The position numbers and the translations under genes were made by a program. This document shows, piece by piece, positions 16,441-24,006 of a stretch of DNA of 43,795 nucleotides. Under the pieces are notes generated by a model that saw only the letters and a program-made list of their open reading frames with translations, did not search any database and had not been told where the DNA came from. Source of the stretch: an uncultured Eubacteriales bacterium (lineage in GTDB: Bacteria > Bacillota > Clostridia > Oscillospirales > Oscillospiraceae); the NCBI GenBank assembly GCA_949744075.1, contig CATJWI010000099.1, forward strand, positions 1 through 43,795, in the 5' to 3' direction. The first letter of the stretch is position 1. Each line of letters opens with the position of its first letter.

Positions 16441-17220
16441 TTACCGCTTGGCTGCCATATTTTTCTGATAGATGCGGTATAGTCCGTTAAGCAGCAGGTC
16501 CGGATCCCGCTGGATCTTTCTCCGGCAGTAGGGCAATACATCACCGGCAAAGCTGCCGGTGGCCACAATGGTCTCCACCTTCTGTGTCGCCTCCTCCAGC
16601 CGGTCGATCATTCCCTCCACCAGACTGGCATTCCCGTAGAGCACCCCGGAGCGCATAGCGTCCACCGTATTCCGCCCCAGCACCGAAGAGGGGCCGCCGC
16701 TGAGGGAGATCCGGGGCAGCTCTGCCGCCTGGCGGGACAGAGCCTCCAGGGCCACCCGGACCCCCGGAGCGATAACGCAGCCCTCATAGGTATTCTCCCG
16801 GAGCAGGGAGAAGGTAATGGCCGTCCCAAAATCAATGACGATCACCGGAGAGGGATATTTCGCCGCCGCCTCCACGCAATAGGCCACGATATCCGCCCCC
16901 AGTTGGGCATGAAGATCGGAGCGGATGTTGAGCCCCGTCCGGAGCCCGGCCCCCACTACCAGCGGCGGCCGGCCGATGAGCCGTTCCATGGCCCCCGCCA
17001 GGGCCGCCGTCACCGGCGGTACCACACTGGCGATAATGCCGCCGCTCACCTTGCCCTGGGGAACGCCGTACAGCTGGAAGATGGAGAAAAGCTGAATGGC
17101 GTATTGATCCTCCGTAGCGTGAGAATCGGTGGAAAAGGTAGAGCGCACTGTCAGGGCCCCGTTTTCGTCAAAAATGGCCAGCGTCGTGTCGGAGTTCCCA
17201 ATATCCGCAGTTAAGACCAT
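16441..17220 (-). CDS. coaX: Type III pantothenate kinase
   Basis: CoaX phosphorylates pantothenate, the first step of coenzyme A synthesis, and unlike CoaA is not inhibited by CoA. The 259-residue protein has the ASKHA-fold signatures: phosphate loop DIGNSDT (residues 6-12), GLRTGLNIR, the catalytic Asp in GADIVAYCVEA, IDFGTAITFSLL and a late GVLYGNASLVEGM. The ATG follows AGAGAGGAGA. A promoter lies about 45 bases upstream, and a start-stop pair ATG-TGA preceded by its own strong ribosome site occupies the leader. It is the last gene before a 142-base spacer to the aminotransferase. Confidence 0.93.
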   Translation of the reverse strand: MVLTADIGNSDTTLAIFDENGALTVRSTFSTDSHATEDQYAIQLFSIFQLYGVPQGKVSGGIIASVVPPVTAALAGAMERLIGRPPLVVGAGLRTGLNIRSDLHAQLGADIVAYCVEAAAKYPSPVIVIDFGTAITFSLLRENTYEGCVIAPGVRVALEALSRQAAELPRISLSGGPSSVLGRNTVDAMRSGVLYGNASLVEGMIDRLEEATQKVETIVATGSFAGDVLPYCRRKIQRDPDLLLNGLYRIYQKNMAAKR

Positions 17221-17265
17221 GTCCTGTCTCCTCTCTCCGCATCACATGATAAGTTCCTCCCCTTT

Positions 17266-17293
17266 AGTATACTGCTCCACGAAAAAAAATCAA
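17266..17293 (-). promoter_or_regulatory. Predicted promoter of coaX
   Basis: On the minus strand TTGATT (17288-17293), a 16-base spacer and TATACT (17266-17271). The leader between it and coaX contains AGGGGAGGA (17253-17261) before ATG-TGA at 17247-17242. Confidence 0.55.
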
Positions 17294-17306
17294 GGCGCAA
17301 AACTCC

Positions 17307-17339
17307 AAAAAAAGGGAGACGCTCTCGCGTCTCCCTTTT
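17307..17339 (-). terminator. Terminator of the zinc-ribbon gene
   Basis: On the minus strand a 13-base perfect stem (17339-17327 with 17322-17310) encloses a four-base loop and is followed by seven T. It begins 13 bases after the zinc-ribbon stop codon and just upstream of the coaX promoter. Confidence 0.9.
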
Positions 17340-17351
17340 CCCGACAGCTTC

Positions 17352-17636
17352 TTAGCCCTGCCCTTCCTCGCGGATCTTGGCGAAGCACTCGCTGCAGTAT
17401 ACAGGCCGGTCAGACTTGGGCTCAAACGGCACCTTTGCCTCACCGCCGCAGCGGGCACAGGTCGCGGTGAAATACTCACGGGGACCGCGGGCAGCGGCCT
17501 TACGGGCGTCACGGCACGCCTTACAGCGCTGCGGCTCATTCTGGAAGCCGCGCTCAGCGTAAAACTCCTGCTCACCGGCGGTGAACACGAACTCCTGGCC
17601 GCATTCCTTGCATACAAGCGTCTTGTCTTCGTACAT
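17352..17636 (-). CDS. Small zinc-ribbon protein with four CxxC pairs
   Basis: This 94-residue protein has eight cysteines in four CxxC pairs: C9/C12, C38/C41, C60/C63 and C81/C84. The first two pairs resemble the probable zinc-ribbon domain (zf-trcl) and the last two the CxxC-x17-CxxC domain, so two zinc sites are likely. Such proteins are common in Clostridia and environmental bacteria; the function is unknown, with nucleic-acid or protein binding the usual guess. The ATG follows AGAGAGGGAAAG. It stands alone between the sigma-factor gene and a strong terminator, 80 bases downstream of the sigma gene. Confidence 0.85.
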   Translation of the reverse strand: MYEDKTLVCKECGQEFVFTAGEQEFYAERGFQNEPQRCKACRDARKAAARGPREYFTATCARCGGEAKVPFEPKSDRPVYCSECFAKIREEGQG

Positions 17637-17716
17637 GATTCTTTCCCTCTCTTTGCCTCATTTTGCCCAGGTCCCGGATCAATTCCGAACGATGCTGGGT
17701 CAGTGTAATATTGCGA

Positions 17717-18340
17717 TCAGCTTGCGCTGGTATCGCCAGAGGTAAGGAATGGTGAGACCTTCCGCCGGATCCGCTGGACCGCGTTGTCCACCGACTTGAG
17801 CGGCTTTTTCAGCCGCTGGGCGATCTCCCCATAGGACAGGCCGCCCAAATACAGATCTAACACCGTTCGTTCAAAGCCGGAGAGCTTACTCTGCAGGAGC
17901 TTCATCCGGTCCTCCCGGTCCTCCCTGCTGATGAGCTCATCCTCCGGGTCACTGATATGCAAGGCCTCGGTACTGTACGGATAGGACTCCGCCCTCTCAT
18001 CAAAGGGCTGTTCCTCCAGGGGTACCGAGCGGTTCAATACCTGATGCTTTCCCCGGGCAGCCGCCTTTACCGCAGAGCGAAGGCGGTTCTGGATGCATAC
18101 CTGGGCATAAGTACGGAAATTGGCCTCCTTCTCCGGTGAAAACCCCCGAATCGCCGACAGCAATCCGATCATTCCCTCCTGAATCAGGTCCTCACTGTCT
18201 CCCCCAGCCAAAAAGTAGGGGCGGGCACAGACCCGAACCAGACGGCTGTACCGCACAGCCAAGCGCTCCTCCGCAATACGATCTCCCGCCGCGGCAAGGC
18301 TGCACAACAGCTCATCCGATTGTTCGTAAATATGGCCCAT
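17717..18340 (-). CDS. SigH-like RNA polymerase sigma factor
   Basis: This 207-residue sigma-70-family protein has regions 2 and 4 but no region 1.1 or 3. Region 2 includes SEDLIQEGMIGLLSAIRGF (core binding), then FRTYAQVCIQNRLRSAVK (-10 recognition and melting). Region 4 has LSYGEIAQRLKKPLKSVDNAVQRIRRK as helix-turn-helix. Layout and wording are closest to SigH, which drives stationary-phase and early sporulation genes in Firmicutes. It has its own strong promoter and an AAGGAGA ribosome site. It lies between glmM and the zinc-ribbon gene, not beside rlmB as in Bacillus, so SigH orthology is likely but not proved. Confidence 0.82.
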   Translation of the reverse strand: MGHIYEQSDELLCSLAAAGDRIAEERLAVRYSRLVRVCARPYFLAGGDSEDLIQEGMIGLLSAIRGFSPEKEANFRTYAQVCIQNRLRSAVKAAARGKHQVLNRSVPLEEQPFDERAESYPYSTEALHISDPEDELISREDREDRMKLLQSKLSGFERTVLDLYLGGLSYGEIAQRLKKPLKSVDNAVQRIRRKVSPFLTSGDTSAS

Positions 18341-18366
18341 GCCGTGTCTCCTTGATTTCTATCTAT

Positions 18367-18395
18367 GGTATAGCAGAGATTGTTCGGTTTGTCAA
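18367..18395 (-). promoter_or_regulatory. Promoter of the SigH-like gene
   Basis: On the minus strand a perfect TTGACA (18390-18395), a 17-base spacer and TATACC (18367-18372) lie 26 bases before the start codon, between the glmM stop and the sigma-factor ATG. Confidence 0.75.
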
Positions 18396-18433
18396 GTAAT
18401 TTTATGCATTTTATTGCAGTATATCCAAATTTA

Positions 18434-19786
18434 TCAAAGCGTTTTTATGAGATTCGCCAAAAATTCAGCCTCATTTTGGGCTACATTCTCCTCTTTGGCC
18501 TCCACCATGACCCGGACCAGGGGCTCCGTGCCCGATGGCCGCACCAGCACCCGGCCGCTGTCAGCCAGCCTCTCCTCTACTTCGGAAATGGCCCTTTGCA
18601 AGCTCTCAGAGGCCATGATTGCCTCCTTTTTCTCCTTGCTGTCCACCGCCACATTCAGCAGCACCTGGGGATAGCGCCGGCACATGGCCGTCAGCTCGGA
18701 GGCCCGCTTCCCCGATTGATGTACCACCGCCAGCAACTGCAAGGCGGTCAGCTCGCCATCCCCCGTAGTGGCATAACGGCGGAAGATGGTGTGTCCGGAT
18801 TGCTCGCCCCCCAGGACATAGCCCCCCCTCTCCATCTCCTCCAGCACGTTCCGGTCTCCCACATCAGTACACACCAGGTCCAGTCTCCGCTCCTTGGCGT
18901 AGAGCCGCAGGCCCAGGTTGCTCATTACCGTAGCCACGATGGTCTTTCCCGCCAGCTCCCCTCTGCTGTTCAGATCCGCGCCGCAAATGGCCAGCACCTG
19001 GTCCCCATCGATGACCTCCCCGGCGTCGTCCACTGCCAGACAGCGGTCGGCATCCCCGTCAAAGGCGATCCCCAAGTCATACTTTCCCGCCGTCACCATG
19101 GCCGCCAAATGCTCGATGTGAGTGGAGCCGCAGTCCTTATTGATATTCACCCCGTTAGGGTCGGCGTTGATAATGTCGGTGTGGAGCTTGGAGAAGCGGT
19201 CAAAGAGCCGGCCCGCCGTGGCCGAGGCCGCCCCGTTGGCGCAGTCCACCAATATCCGCATCCCGGCCAGGTCAGTATCGATTGTCTTCACCAGGTAGTC
19301 GATGTAATCGTCGGCCTCCTGCTGGTCGGCGTAGGTCACCTGGCCGATATCCGCCCCGGTACACAGGGGAGACTTTTTATTGAAGAGTACAATATCCTCG
19401 ATCTCGTTTTCCAGCCCGTCGGAGAGCTTAAAGCCCTGGCCGTTGAATATCTTGATGCCGTTGTGCTCAAAGGGGTTATGAGAGGCGGAGATAACGATAC
19501 CCGCGTCCGCCTTGTTGGCAATGGTCAAAAAGGCCACAGCGGGGGTTGGAATCACTCCCAGGTGGAGCACATCCGCCCCAGCGGAGCACAGCCCCGCGAT
19601 CAGGGCCCCCTCCAGCAGGTCGGAGGAGATGCGGGTGTCCTTTCCGATGGTAAACAAAGGCTTCTTCTTTCCCGTGTCCTGGGAGAGCACCTGGGCAGCG
19701 GCGCAACCCACCTCAAAGGCCAGCTCCGCATTCAGATTCTCATTGACCACCCCCCGGATCCCGTCGGTCCCAAACAATTTTCCCAT
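18434..19786 (-). CDS. glmM: Phosphoglucosamine mutase
   Basis: GlmM converts glucosamine-6-phosphate to glucosamine-1-phosphate for UDP-GlcNAc and so for peptidoglycan. The 450-residue protein has the N-terminal GKLFGTDGIRG, the active-site phosphoserine in GIVISASHNPFEHNG (Ser102), the magnesium-binding AFDGDADRCLAVD loop, the sugar-binding GGEQSGHTIF and the C-terminal phosphate site VRPSGTEPLVRVM. The start follows AAAGAGGTAA. It is the last member of the ruvC-ruvA-unknown-ruvB-small gene series; 93 bases separate it from the next gene, which has its own promoter. Confidence 0.95.
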   Translation of the reverse strand: MGKLFGTDGIRGVVNENLNAELAFEVGCAAAQVLSQDTGKKKPLFTIGKDTRISSDLLEGALIAGLCSAGADVLHLGVIPTPAVAFLTIANKADAGIVISASHNPFEHNGIKIFNGQGFKLSDGLENEIEDIVLFNKKSPLCTGADIGQVTYADQQEADDYIDYLVKTIDTDLAGMRILVDCANGAASATAGRLFDRFSKLHTDIINADPNGVNINKDCGSTHIEHLAAMVTAGKYDLGIAFDGDADRCLAVDDAGEVIDGDQVLAICGADLNSRGELAGKTIVATVMSNLGLRLYAKERRLDLVCTDVGDRNVLEEMERGGYVLGGEQSGHTIFRRYATTGDGELTALQLLAVVHQSGKRASELTAMCRRYPQVLLNVAVDSKEKKEAIMASESLQRAISEVEERLADSGRVLVRPSGTEPLVRVMVEAKEENVAQNEAEFLANLIKTL

Positions 19787-19842
19787 AAAATTACCTCTTT
19801 CCGCGATGATAGGGTCACTATGCAGCGACCTGAGAGAGCAGC

Positions 19843-20061
19843 TTATTGTTCAAATAACTCCAGAGAAGCAACAGCAGATGGACCGCCCCGCATACAAATG
19901 CCCACAAGGGCTACCGACGCTAAGAGGATAGCCAGGATCCCCCACCAACCCACGATAGCCTTTCCGAAATGAGAGGCTCCCACAATTTAGAAAACACCCA
20001 GCAGAAGCATGGCCACGCAGGACAGAAGCAAACTGCCATGGAGCTTTTTTCTGTTTTTCAC
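19843..20061 (-). pseudogene. Small two-helix membrane protein gene with an in-frame stop
   Basis: A frame starting at GTG 20061, eight bases after a strong GGAGG, encodes a basic start (KNRKKLHG) and a hydrophobic stretch SLLLSCVAMLLLGVF. It meets TAA at 19987-19989 (codon 25). It then continues for 47 codons with a second helix (about AIVGWWGILAILLASVALVG) and ends at TAA 19843-19845. Both parts look like one 72-residue membrane protein. An overlapping ATG frame at 20068 is only two bases from the ribosome site and reads as low-quality sequence. The gene sits 13 bases after ruvB and 56 before glmM. A nonsense mutation is the simplest reading; I do not recognise the family. Confidence 0.55.
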
Positions 20062-20074
20062 CCGTCATTCCTCC

Positions 20075-21121
20075 CTACAGGGTGATCTGCTCCATTCCCA
20101 CAAACTTGATCCCCAGATGGTCATAGGCCTTTCCGGTGACACACCGCCCCCTGGGTGTCCGAGTCAGGAAGCCGATCTGCATCAGATAGGGCTCATAGAC
20201 GTCTTCCAGGGTCACCGCCTCCTCATTAATGGTGGCGGCCAGGGTCTCCAGTCCCACAGGGCCGCCCCGGTAGTTCTCGATGATGCTCCGCAGCATCCTG
20301 CGGTCCAGGGCGTCCAGGCCCAGGCGATCCACCTCCAGGGCAGACAGGGCCTCGTCGGCCACATTTTGAGTGATGACCCCCCCCGCCCGAACCTGGGCAA
20401 AGTCCCGGACCCGCCGCAGCATCCGGTTGGCGATCCGGGGGGTCCCCCGGCTCCGCTTAGCGATCTCCATGGCCCCCTCCTCTTCGATAGGCACCTCCAA
20501 AATGCCGGCGGACCGGGTGACGATCTTGGCCAACTCCTCCGGGCTGTAGAGCTCCAGCCGCAGGGTCACGCCAAATCGGTCCCGCAGGGGGGCGGAGAGC
20601 TGCCCCGCCCGGGTGGTGGCCCCGATGAGGGTAAACTTGGGCAGGTCCAACCGGATGGAGTTGGCCGAGGGCCCCTTGCCAATGATGATGTCGATGGCGT
20701 AATCTTCCATGGCGGGATAGAGGATCTCCTCCACCTGCCGGTTCAGCCGGTGGATCTCATCCACAAAGAGGATGTCGTTCTCGTTGAGGTTGGTGAGCAG
20801 GGCGGCCAGGTCCCCCGGCTTCTCGATGGCGGGGCCGGAGGTGATGCGGATATTGACCCCCATCTCTCCAGCGATGATCCCCGCCAGGGTGGTCTTGCCC
20901 AGGCCGGGCGGGCCGTAAAGCAGCACATGGTCCAGGGGCTCAGCCCGCAGCTTTGCCGCCTGGATGAACACCTCCAGATTCCCCTTTGCCTTTTCCTGCC
21001 CAATGTACTCCGCCAAGGTTTTTGGCCGCAGGGACACCTCCCCGTCGTCCTCCCGCAGGAAAGAGGTCGCCACCAAGGGCTCCTCGGTCTCAAATCCGTT
21101 CTCCGAAAAATCGATGCTCAA
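20075..21121 (-). CDS. ruvB: Holliday junction branch-migration helicase RuvB
   Basis: RuvB is the AAA+ motor that drives branch migration with RuvA. The 348-residue protein has [12 protein letters not shown] near the N-terminus, Walker A GPPGLGKT (residues 70-77), Walker [10 protein letters not shown], sensor LIGATTRAG, and the arginine-rich [11 protein letters not shown] before a C-terminal winged-helix domain (about 275-348). It starts 13 bases after an uncharacterised gene inserted between ruvA and ruvB. The surrounding order ruvC-ruvA-unknown-ruvB indicates coexpression of the whole RuvABC resolvasome. Confidence 0.96.
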   Translation of the reverse strand: MSIDFSENGFETEEPLVATSFLREDDGEVSLRPKTLAEYIGQEKAKGNLEVFIQAAKLRAEPLDHVLLYGPPGLGKTTLAGIIAGEMGVNIRITSGPAIEKPGDLAALLTNLNENDILFVDEIHRLNRQVEEILYPAMEDYAIDIIIGKGPSANSIRLDLPKFTLIGATTRAGQLSAPLRDRFGVTLRLELYSPEELAKIVTRSAGILEVPIEEEGAMEIAKRSRGTPRIANRMLRRVRDFAQVRAGGVITQNVADEALSALEVDRLGLDALDRRMLRSIIENYRGGPVGLETLAATINEEAVTLEDVYEPYLMQIGFLTRTPRGRCVTGKAYDHLGIKFVGMEQITL

Positions 21122-21134
21122 AAGCTCACTTCCT

Positions 21135-21611
21135 TCAAACTTTCTCTAAGCCAACCATAGCAACTCGAACCACGGTCCCTTTGGGCAGCGGGAAATCCGG
21201 GCGCGCCTCCACCGCGTCAAAAAAGGCGTTGAGATCGCCTCCAAAATCATAACTCCAAAGCGTCGCCCTTCTTCCCTCTTCAGGCTCCTTCGAAAAGGTC
21301 AGGTCCAGGTGGACTTGGCTCATATCCTCATCCTCACCCGGTCCTTCGGTGAATTGCCGCACCAGATGCCACCGGAAACAGGGCTCCCCACCCGCCGTCC
21401 TGCCATAAGGGCCGATTTCCCACAGCACTGCGTCATCCTCACATTGGAAATGATATTCCAAACAAAACTCCTTGAAAACCATCCAAGCCAGCATAGGGTC
21501 CCGGTTTTGGTCGGAAAACCCCCGCTTCCGCCCCAAAGCCAGCAGCAGAGTCCCGGAGTCCTGGACCTTATACCTTCTATTCCTGCGGAAGAGCCCTTCC
21601 AAAAAAACCAT
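21135..21611 (-). CDS. Uncharacterised protein encoded between ruvA and ruvB
   Basis: This 158-residue protein belongs to no family I recognise. It has a basic N-terminus ([10 protein letters not shown]), a middle rich in aromatic and acidic residues, and no signal peptide or membrane helix, so it is probably cytosolic. Segments such as [24 protein letters not shown] and [32 protein letters not shown] alternate like beta strands. I chose the ATG at 21611; a GTG at 21617 overlapping the ruvA stop is an alternative. The near overlap with ruvA and the 13-base gap to ruvB imply cotranscription and perhaps a link to junction processing, which is inference only. Confidence 0.75.
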   Translation of the reverse strand: MVFLEGLFRRNRRYKVQDSGTLLLALGRKRGFSDQNRDPMLAWMVFKEFCLEYHFQCEDDAVLWEIGPYGRTAGGEPCFRWHLVRQFTEGPGEDEDMSQVHLDLTFSKEPEEGRRATLWSYDFGGDLNAFFDAVEARPDFPLPKGTVVRVAMVGLEKV

Positions 21612-21613
21612 GA

Positions 21614-22219
21614 TCACTTCACCATCTTTTTCAACGCCTGCTTGATGATCTGCTCCAAAGGAAGGCTGTCCATATCGATGCCCTTCAGCGCCATGGCCAC
21701 CTCGCTCTGAGAGTAGCCTAGCACCGCCAGGGCCGCCGAGGCCTCGCTGACCTTGTTCTCCGGGATAATGGTGACTCCGCTGCCGCCGTAGGCCTCTCCT
21801 CCGCTGGAGCCCAGCTGCCCCTTGGCCAGCTTATCCTTCAATTCCAGAATGATCCGCTGGGCGATCTTTTTCCCGATACCGGGGGCGGCAGTGAGGGCCT
21901 TTTCATCTCCGGTGATGATAGACATGGCCAGCCGCTCCGGGGGGGCCGAAGAGAGGATGGACAGCGCCGCCTTGGGCCCTACGCCCGAGACGCCGATAAG
22001 CATCTCAAAGCACTTCAGCTCCTCCTCAGTAGCAAAACCATAGAGCTCCATAGCGTCCTCCCGGACGTTGAGGTAGGTATACAGCTTTCCCGGCTTCCCC
22101 ACCGTCAGCGCCCCCAGGGTCACGTTGGTGGTCCGGCAGGCGTAGCCCACTCCGCCGCAGTCAATGACCGCCAAATAGGGCGCAATATGGGCCACCATTC
22201 CATTCACATAGTAAAACAT
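21614..22219 (-). CDS. ruvA: Holliday junction DNA-binding protein RuvA
   Basis: RuvA binds four-way junctions as a tetramer and loads RuvB. The 201-residue protein has an OB-fold N-terminal domain (residues 1-65, ending in YTYLNVREDAMELYGF), a helix-hairpin-helix domain with GVSGVGPKAALSIL and APGIGKKIAQRIILEL, and a flexible linker. A small C-terminal three-helix domain (about 150-201) with ALAVLGYSQSEVAMAL contacts RuvB. It starts 11 bases after ruvC. All parts are normal for the family. Confidence 0.96.
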   Translation of the reverse strand: MFYYVNGMVAHIAPYLAVIDCGGVGYACRTTNVTLGALTVGKPGKLYTYLNVREDAMELYGFATEEELKCFEMLIGVSGVGPKAALSILSSAPPERLAMSIITGDEKALTAAPGIGKKIAQRIILELKDKLAKGQLGSSGGEAYGGSGVTIIPENKVSEASAALAVLGYSQSEVAMALKGIDMDSLPLEQIIKQALKKMVK

Positions 22220-22230
22220 ATTCTTCTCTC

Positions 22231-22770
22231 CTATTTACTGGGATGCTTCACCGCATACCGCCCGCTTCCGGGCCGGGCCGCGTTGGGGTCCTGGAGCCGG
22301 GAGGTAAAGGACCGGCTGTGGCAAAGGGCAATGGCAACGGCGTCCGCGGCATCGTCTGGCTTTGGCACTGCCTTTAGGTGGAGCAGCCGCTTGACCATAT
22401 CCATTATCTGCCGCTTTTCCGCCTTCCCGTAACCGGTGATGGCCAGCTTTACCTCAGAAGGACTGTACTCAAAAATGGACACCCCTGCCCGCTCCGCCGC
22501 CGCCAGGATCACTCCCCGGGCCTGGGCAACACCGATGCCGGTGGTCACATTGTTGCTGAAAAACAGCTCCTCGATGGCCATGGCGTCCGGATGAAAGGTC
22601 TCAAACAACTGGGCCATGTCGTCCTCGATCTGCAACAGTCGAGTTGGTAGCGGCAGCCCTGCCCGGGTCGTAATGGCTCCGCAGGACAGGAGAGTTTGTT
22701 TTCCCGGCTCTGCACGCAGGACCCCAAAGCCCACGATGGCAAACCCTGGGTCGATGCCCAAAATCACCAT
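22231..22770 (-). CDS. ruvC: Crossover junction endodeoxyribonuclease RuvC
   Basis: RuvC cleaves Holliday junctions symmetrically. The 179-residue product has the RNase H-like acidic site: Asp7 in LGIDPG, Glu67/68 in MAIEELFF, and Asp139/Asp140/Asp143 in KPDDAADAVAIALCH. I chose ATG at 22770, which follows GGGAGGGA; a 32-codon longer frame would overlap the promoter. A good promoter lies 37 bases upstream, and ruvC is the first gene of the series that runs through ruvA, ruvB and probably glmM. Confidence 0.95.
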   Translation of the reverse strand: MVILGIDPGFAIVGFGVLRAEPGKQTLLSCGAITTRAGLPLPTRLLQIEDDMAQLFETFHPDAMAIEELFFSNNVTTGIGVAQARGVILAAAERAGVSIFEYSPSEVKLAITGYGKAEKRQIMDMVKRLLHLKAVPKPDDAADAVAIALCHSRSFTSRLQDPNAARPGSGRYAVKHPSK

Positions 22771-22806
22771 ATCCCAGTCCCTCCCATTCGTGCCTACAGA
22801 TAGTTT

Positions 22807-22835
22807 ATTGTACCATTTCTTTCTGCCGGACGCAA
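22807..22835 (-). promoter_or_regulatory. Promoter of the ruvC-ruvA-ruvB series
   Basis: On the minus strand TTGCGT (22830-22835), a 17-base spacer and TACAAT (22807-22812) lie 37 bases before ruvC, downstream of the histidine-operon terminator. Confidence 0.7.
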
Positions 22836-22864
22836 CCCAAAAGAAGGATTTCACGCAGTTTATC

Positions 22865-22902
22865 AAAAGCGCCGCAAGGGAAATTCCCTTACGGCGCTTT
22901 TT
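22865..22902 (-). terminator. Terminator at the end of the histidine operon
   Basis: On the minus strand AAAAGCGCCGTAAGGG pairs with CCCTTGCGGCGCTTTT (one G-U) around a short loop. The TAA stop of the last gene (22889-22891) lies inside the 5' arm, so translation of that gene ends within the terminator. Confidence 0.82.
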
Positions 22903-23338
22903 CTCTCTGAAACAGGACCCGGTCCCTCAATTGCTTTCCGTCCTCATAGATCGGGTGGTCATAGTACTTCAAAAAATGATCCTTCTCCCGGCCTCTCTCC
23001 TGAAATCCCATGGCCCGGTAAAAGCCTACTGTCGATGGACTGTCTCCGGTGCCGAGCCGGAGAACCTTCAAGTCCGGATAGCGTTCCCACACAAATTCCA
23101 TCAGCGCTCTCCCGATACCCTTTCTCTGATGCTTGGGTGCCACGGCAATATTTTGCACTTCATAGAGCCCAGTCCCCTCCCGGGTCACTACGCAAACCCC
23201 CAGCACCTCCCCATCTCTTTCCGCTGCAAACAGCTCTCCCCGCCCCAGATAGCCCCGGATCAGCGATTCCTGTTCGTCTCCGATCAAAAGAAGTGGACGG
23301 TAGTTTTCCTTGTCAGCTGTGACCTGCCGGATATCCAT
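22889..23338 (-). CDS. GNAT family N-acetyltransferase at the end of the his operon
   Basis: This 149-residue single-domain GNAT protein shows GEVLGVCVVTREGTGLYEVQNIAVAP (central strands), the acetyl-CoA loop HQRKGIGRALMEF (about residues 76-88) and STVGFYRAMGFQERG. It resembles YvbK-like small acetyltransferases; the substrate is unknown. I chose ATG 23338 (MDIRQVTADKENY), the usual family start, although an ATG four codons upstream overlaps hisE. Its stop lies inside the operon terminator. Two bases separate it from hisE, so it is the last gene of the histidine operon. Confidence 0.85.
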   Translation of the reverse strand: MDIRQVTADKENYRPLLLIGDEQESLIRGYLGRGELFAAERDGEVLGVCVVTREGTGLYEVQNIAVAPKHQRKGIGRALMEFVWERYPDLKVLRLGTGDSPSTVGFYRAMGFQERGREKDHFLKYYDHPIYEDGKQLRDRVLFQREKAP

Positions 23339-23339
23339 A

Positions 23340-23666
23340 TCAACTCTCATGGTCCGAGACGTGGAACTGCTTTAGATTTCCGATTTTCTGGCTCCTCCGG
23401 TCCAGTTCCTCCATTACAGCGGAAAGGGGGATATTTTGTTCGGCCATCATCACCAGCAGGTGGTAGATCAGGTCGGATATCTCCCCCACCGTCTCCCCCT
23501 GCACACCGTTTTTCGCGGCAATGATGGTCTCGGCACACTCCTCCCCCACCTTTTTCAGGATCTTGTCCAGTCCCTTATCAAAGAGATAGCAGGTATAAGA
23601 CCCCTCCTGGGGCTCCGCCCTCCGGCGCAGGATCACATCGTAGAGCTGCTGTAATGTATTATCCAT
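23340..23666 (-). CDS. hisE: Phosphoribosyl-ATP pyrophosphatase
   Basis: HisE hydrolyses phosphoribosyl-ATP to phosphoribosyl-AMP, histidine step 2. The 108-residue protein belongs to the MazG-like all-helical group: GSYTCYLFDKGLDKILKKVG, the metal-binding EECAETIIAAKN, and EISDLIYHLLVMM. I chose ATG 23666 because GGGAGG lies nine bases upstream; an ATG at 23672 is only four bases from that site. The start overlaps the end of hisI by eight bases, so the two are probably translationally coupled. HisE and HisI are separate proteins here rather than the HisIE fusion seen in many bacteria. Confidence 0.94.
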   Translation of the reverse strand: MDNTLQQLYDVILRRRAEPQEGSYTCYLFDKGLDKILKKVGEECAETIIAAKNGVQGETVGEISDLIYHLLVMMAEQNIPLSAVMEELDRRSQKIGNLKQFHVSDHES

Positions 23667-23994
23667 TGTCATTTTCCTCCCAGATCGTGTGAAAGAAGCA
23701 AGACTCCGCCCCAGTGTGACAGGTGGGCCCCTCCGGATCGCAGAAATAAAGCAACGTATCGGTATCGCAGTCGGTGACCATTTTTTTCACATGGAGAAAA
23801 TGCCCCGAACTCTCCCCCTTGTTCCAAAGCTGCTTTCGGCTCCTGGACCAGAACCAGGCCGTTCCGGTCCTCAGGGTCAGCTCCACCGCCTCCCGGTTCG
23901 TAAAGCCCAGCATCAGGATCTTTCCCGTCTTGTCATGCTGAATGATGACCGGGATCAGCCCCGCCTTTTGGAACAGCAGGTCCAAATCGAACAT
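23659..23994 (-). CDS. hisI: Phosphoribosyl-AMP cyclohydrolase
   Basis: HisI opens the adenine ring of phosphoribosyl-AMP, histidine step 3. The 111-residue protein has MLGFTNREAVELTLRTGTAWFWSRSRKQLWNKGE, the metal-binding DCDTDTLLYF, and cysteines in PEGPTCHTGAESCFF that bind zinc. Length matches free-standing HisI. It lies 12 bases after hisF and overlaps hisE. Confidence 0.95.
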   Translation of the reverse strand: MFDLDLLFQKAGLIPVIIQHDKTGKILMLGFTNREAVELTLRTGTAWFWSRSRKQLWNKGESSGHFLHVKKMVTDCDTDTLLYFCDPEGPTCHTGAESCFFHTIWEENDNG

Positions 23995-24006
23995 ACCTCT
24001 TCCCCC

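Noticed and set aside
18380-19972. 530-codon plus-strand frame opposite glmM
   Set aside because: Same reason: glmM is complete on the minus strand and the plus frame shows no domain.
19850-20068. 72-codon minus-strand frame starting ATG 20068 in the ruvB-glmM gap
   Set aside because: Its ATG is only two bases from the ribosome site and the product is not protein-like; the GTG frame at 20061 has correct spacing and two membrane helices.
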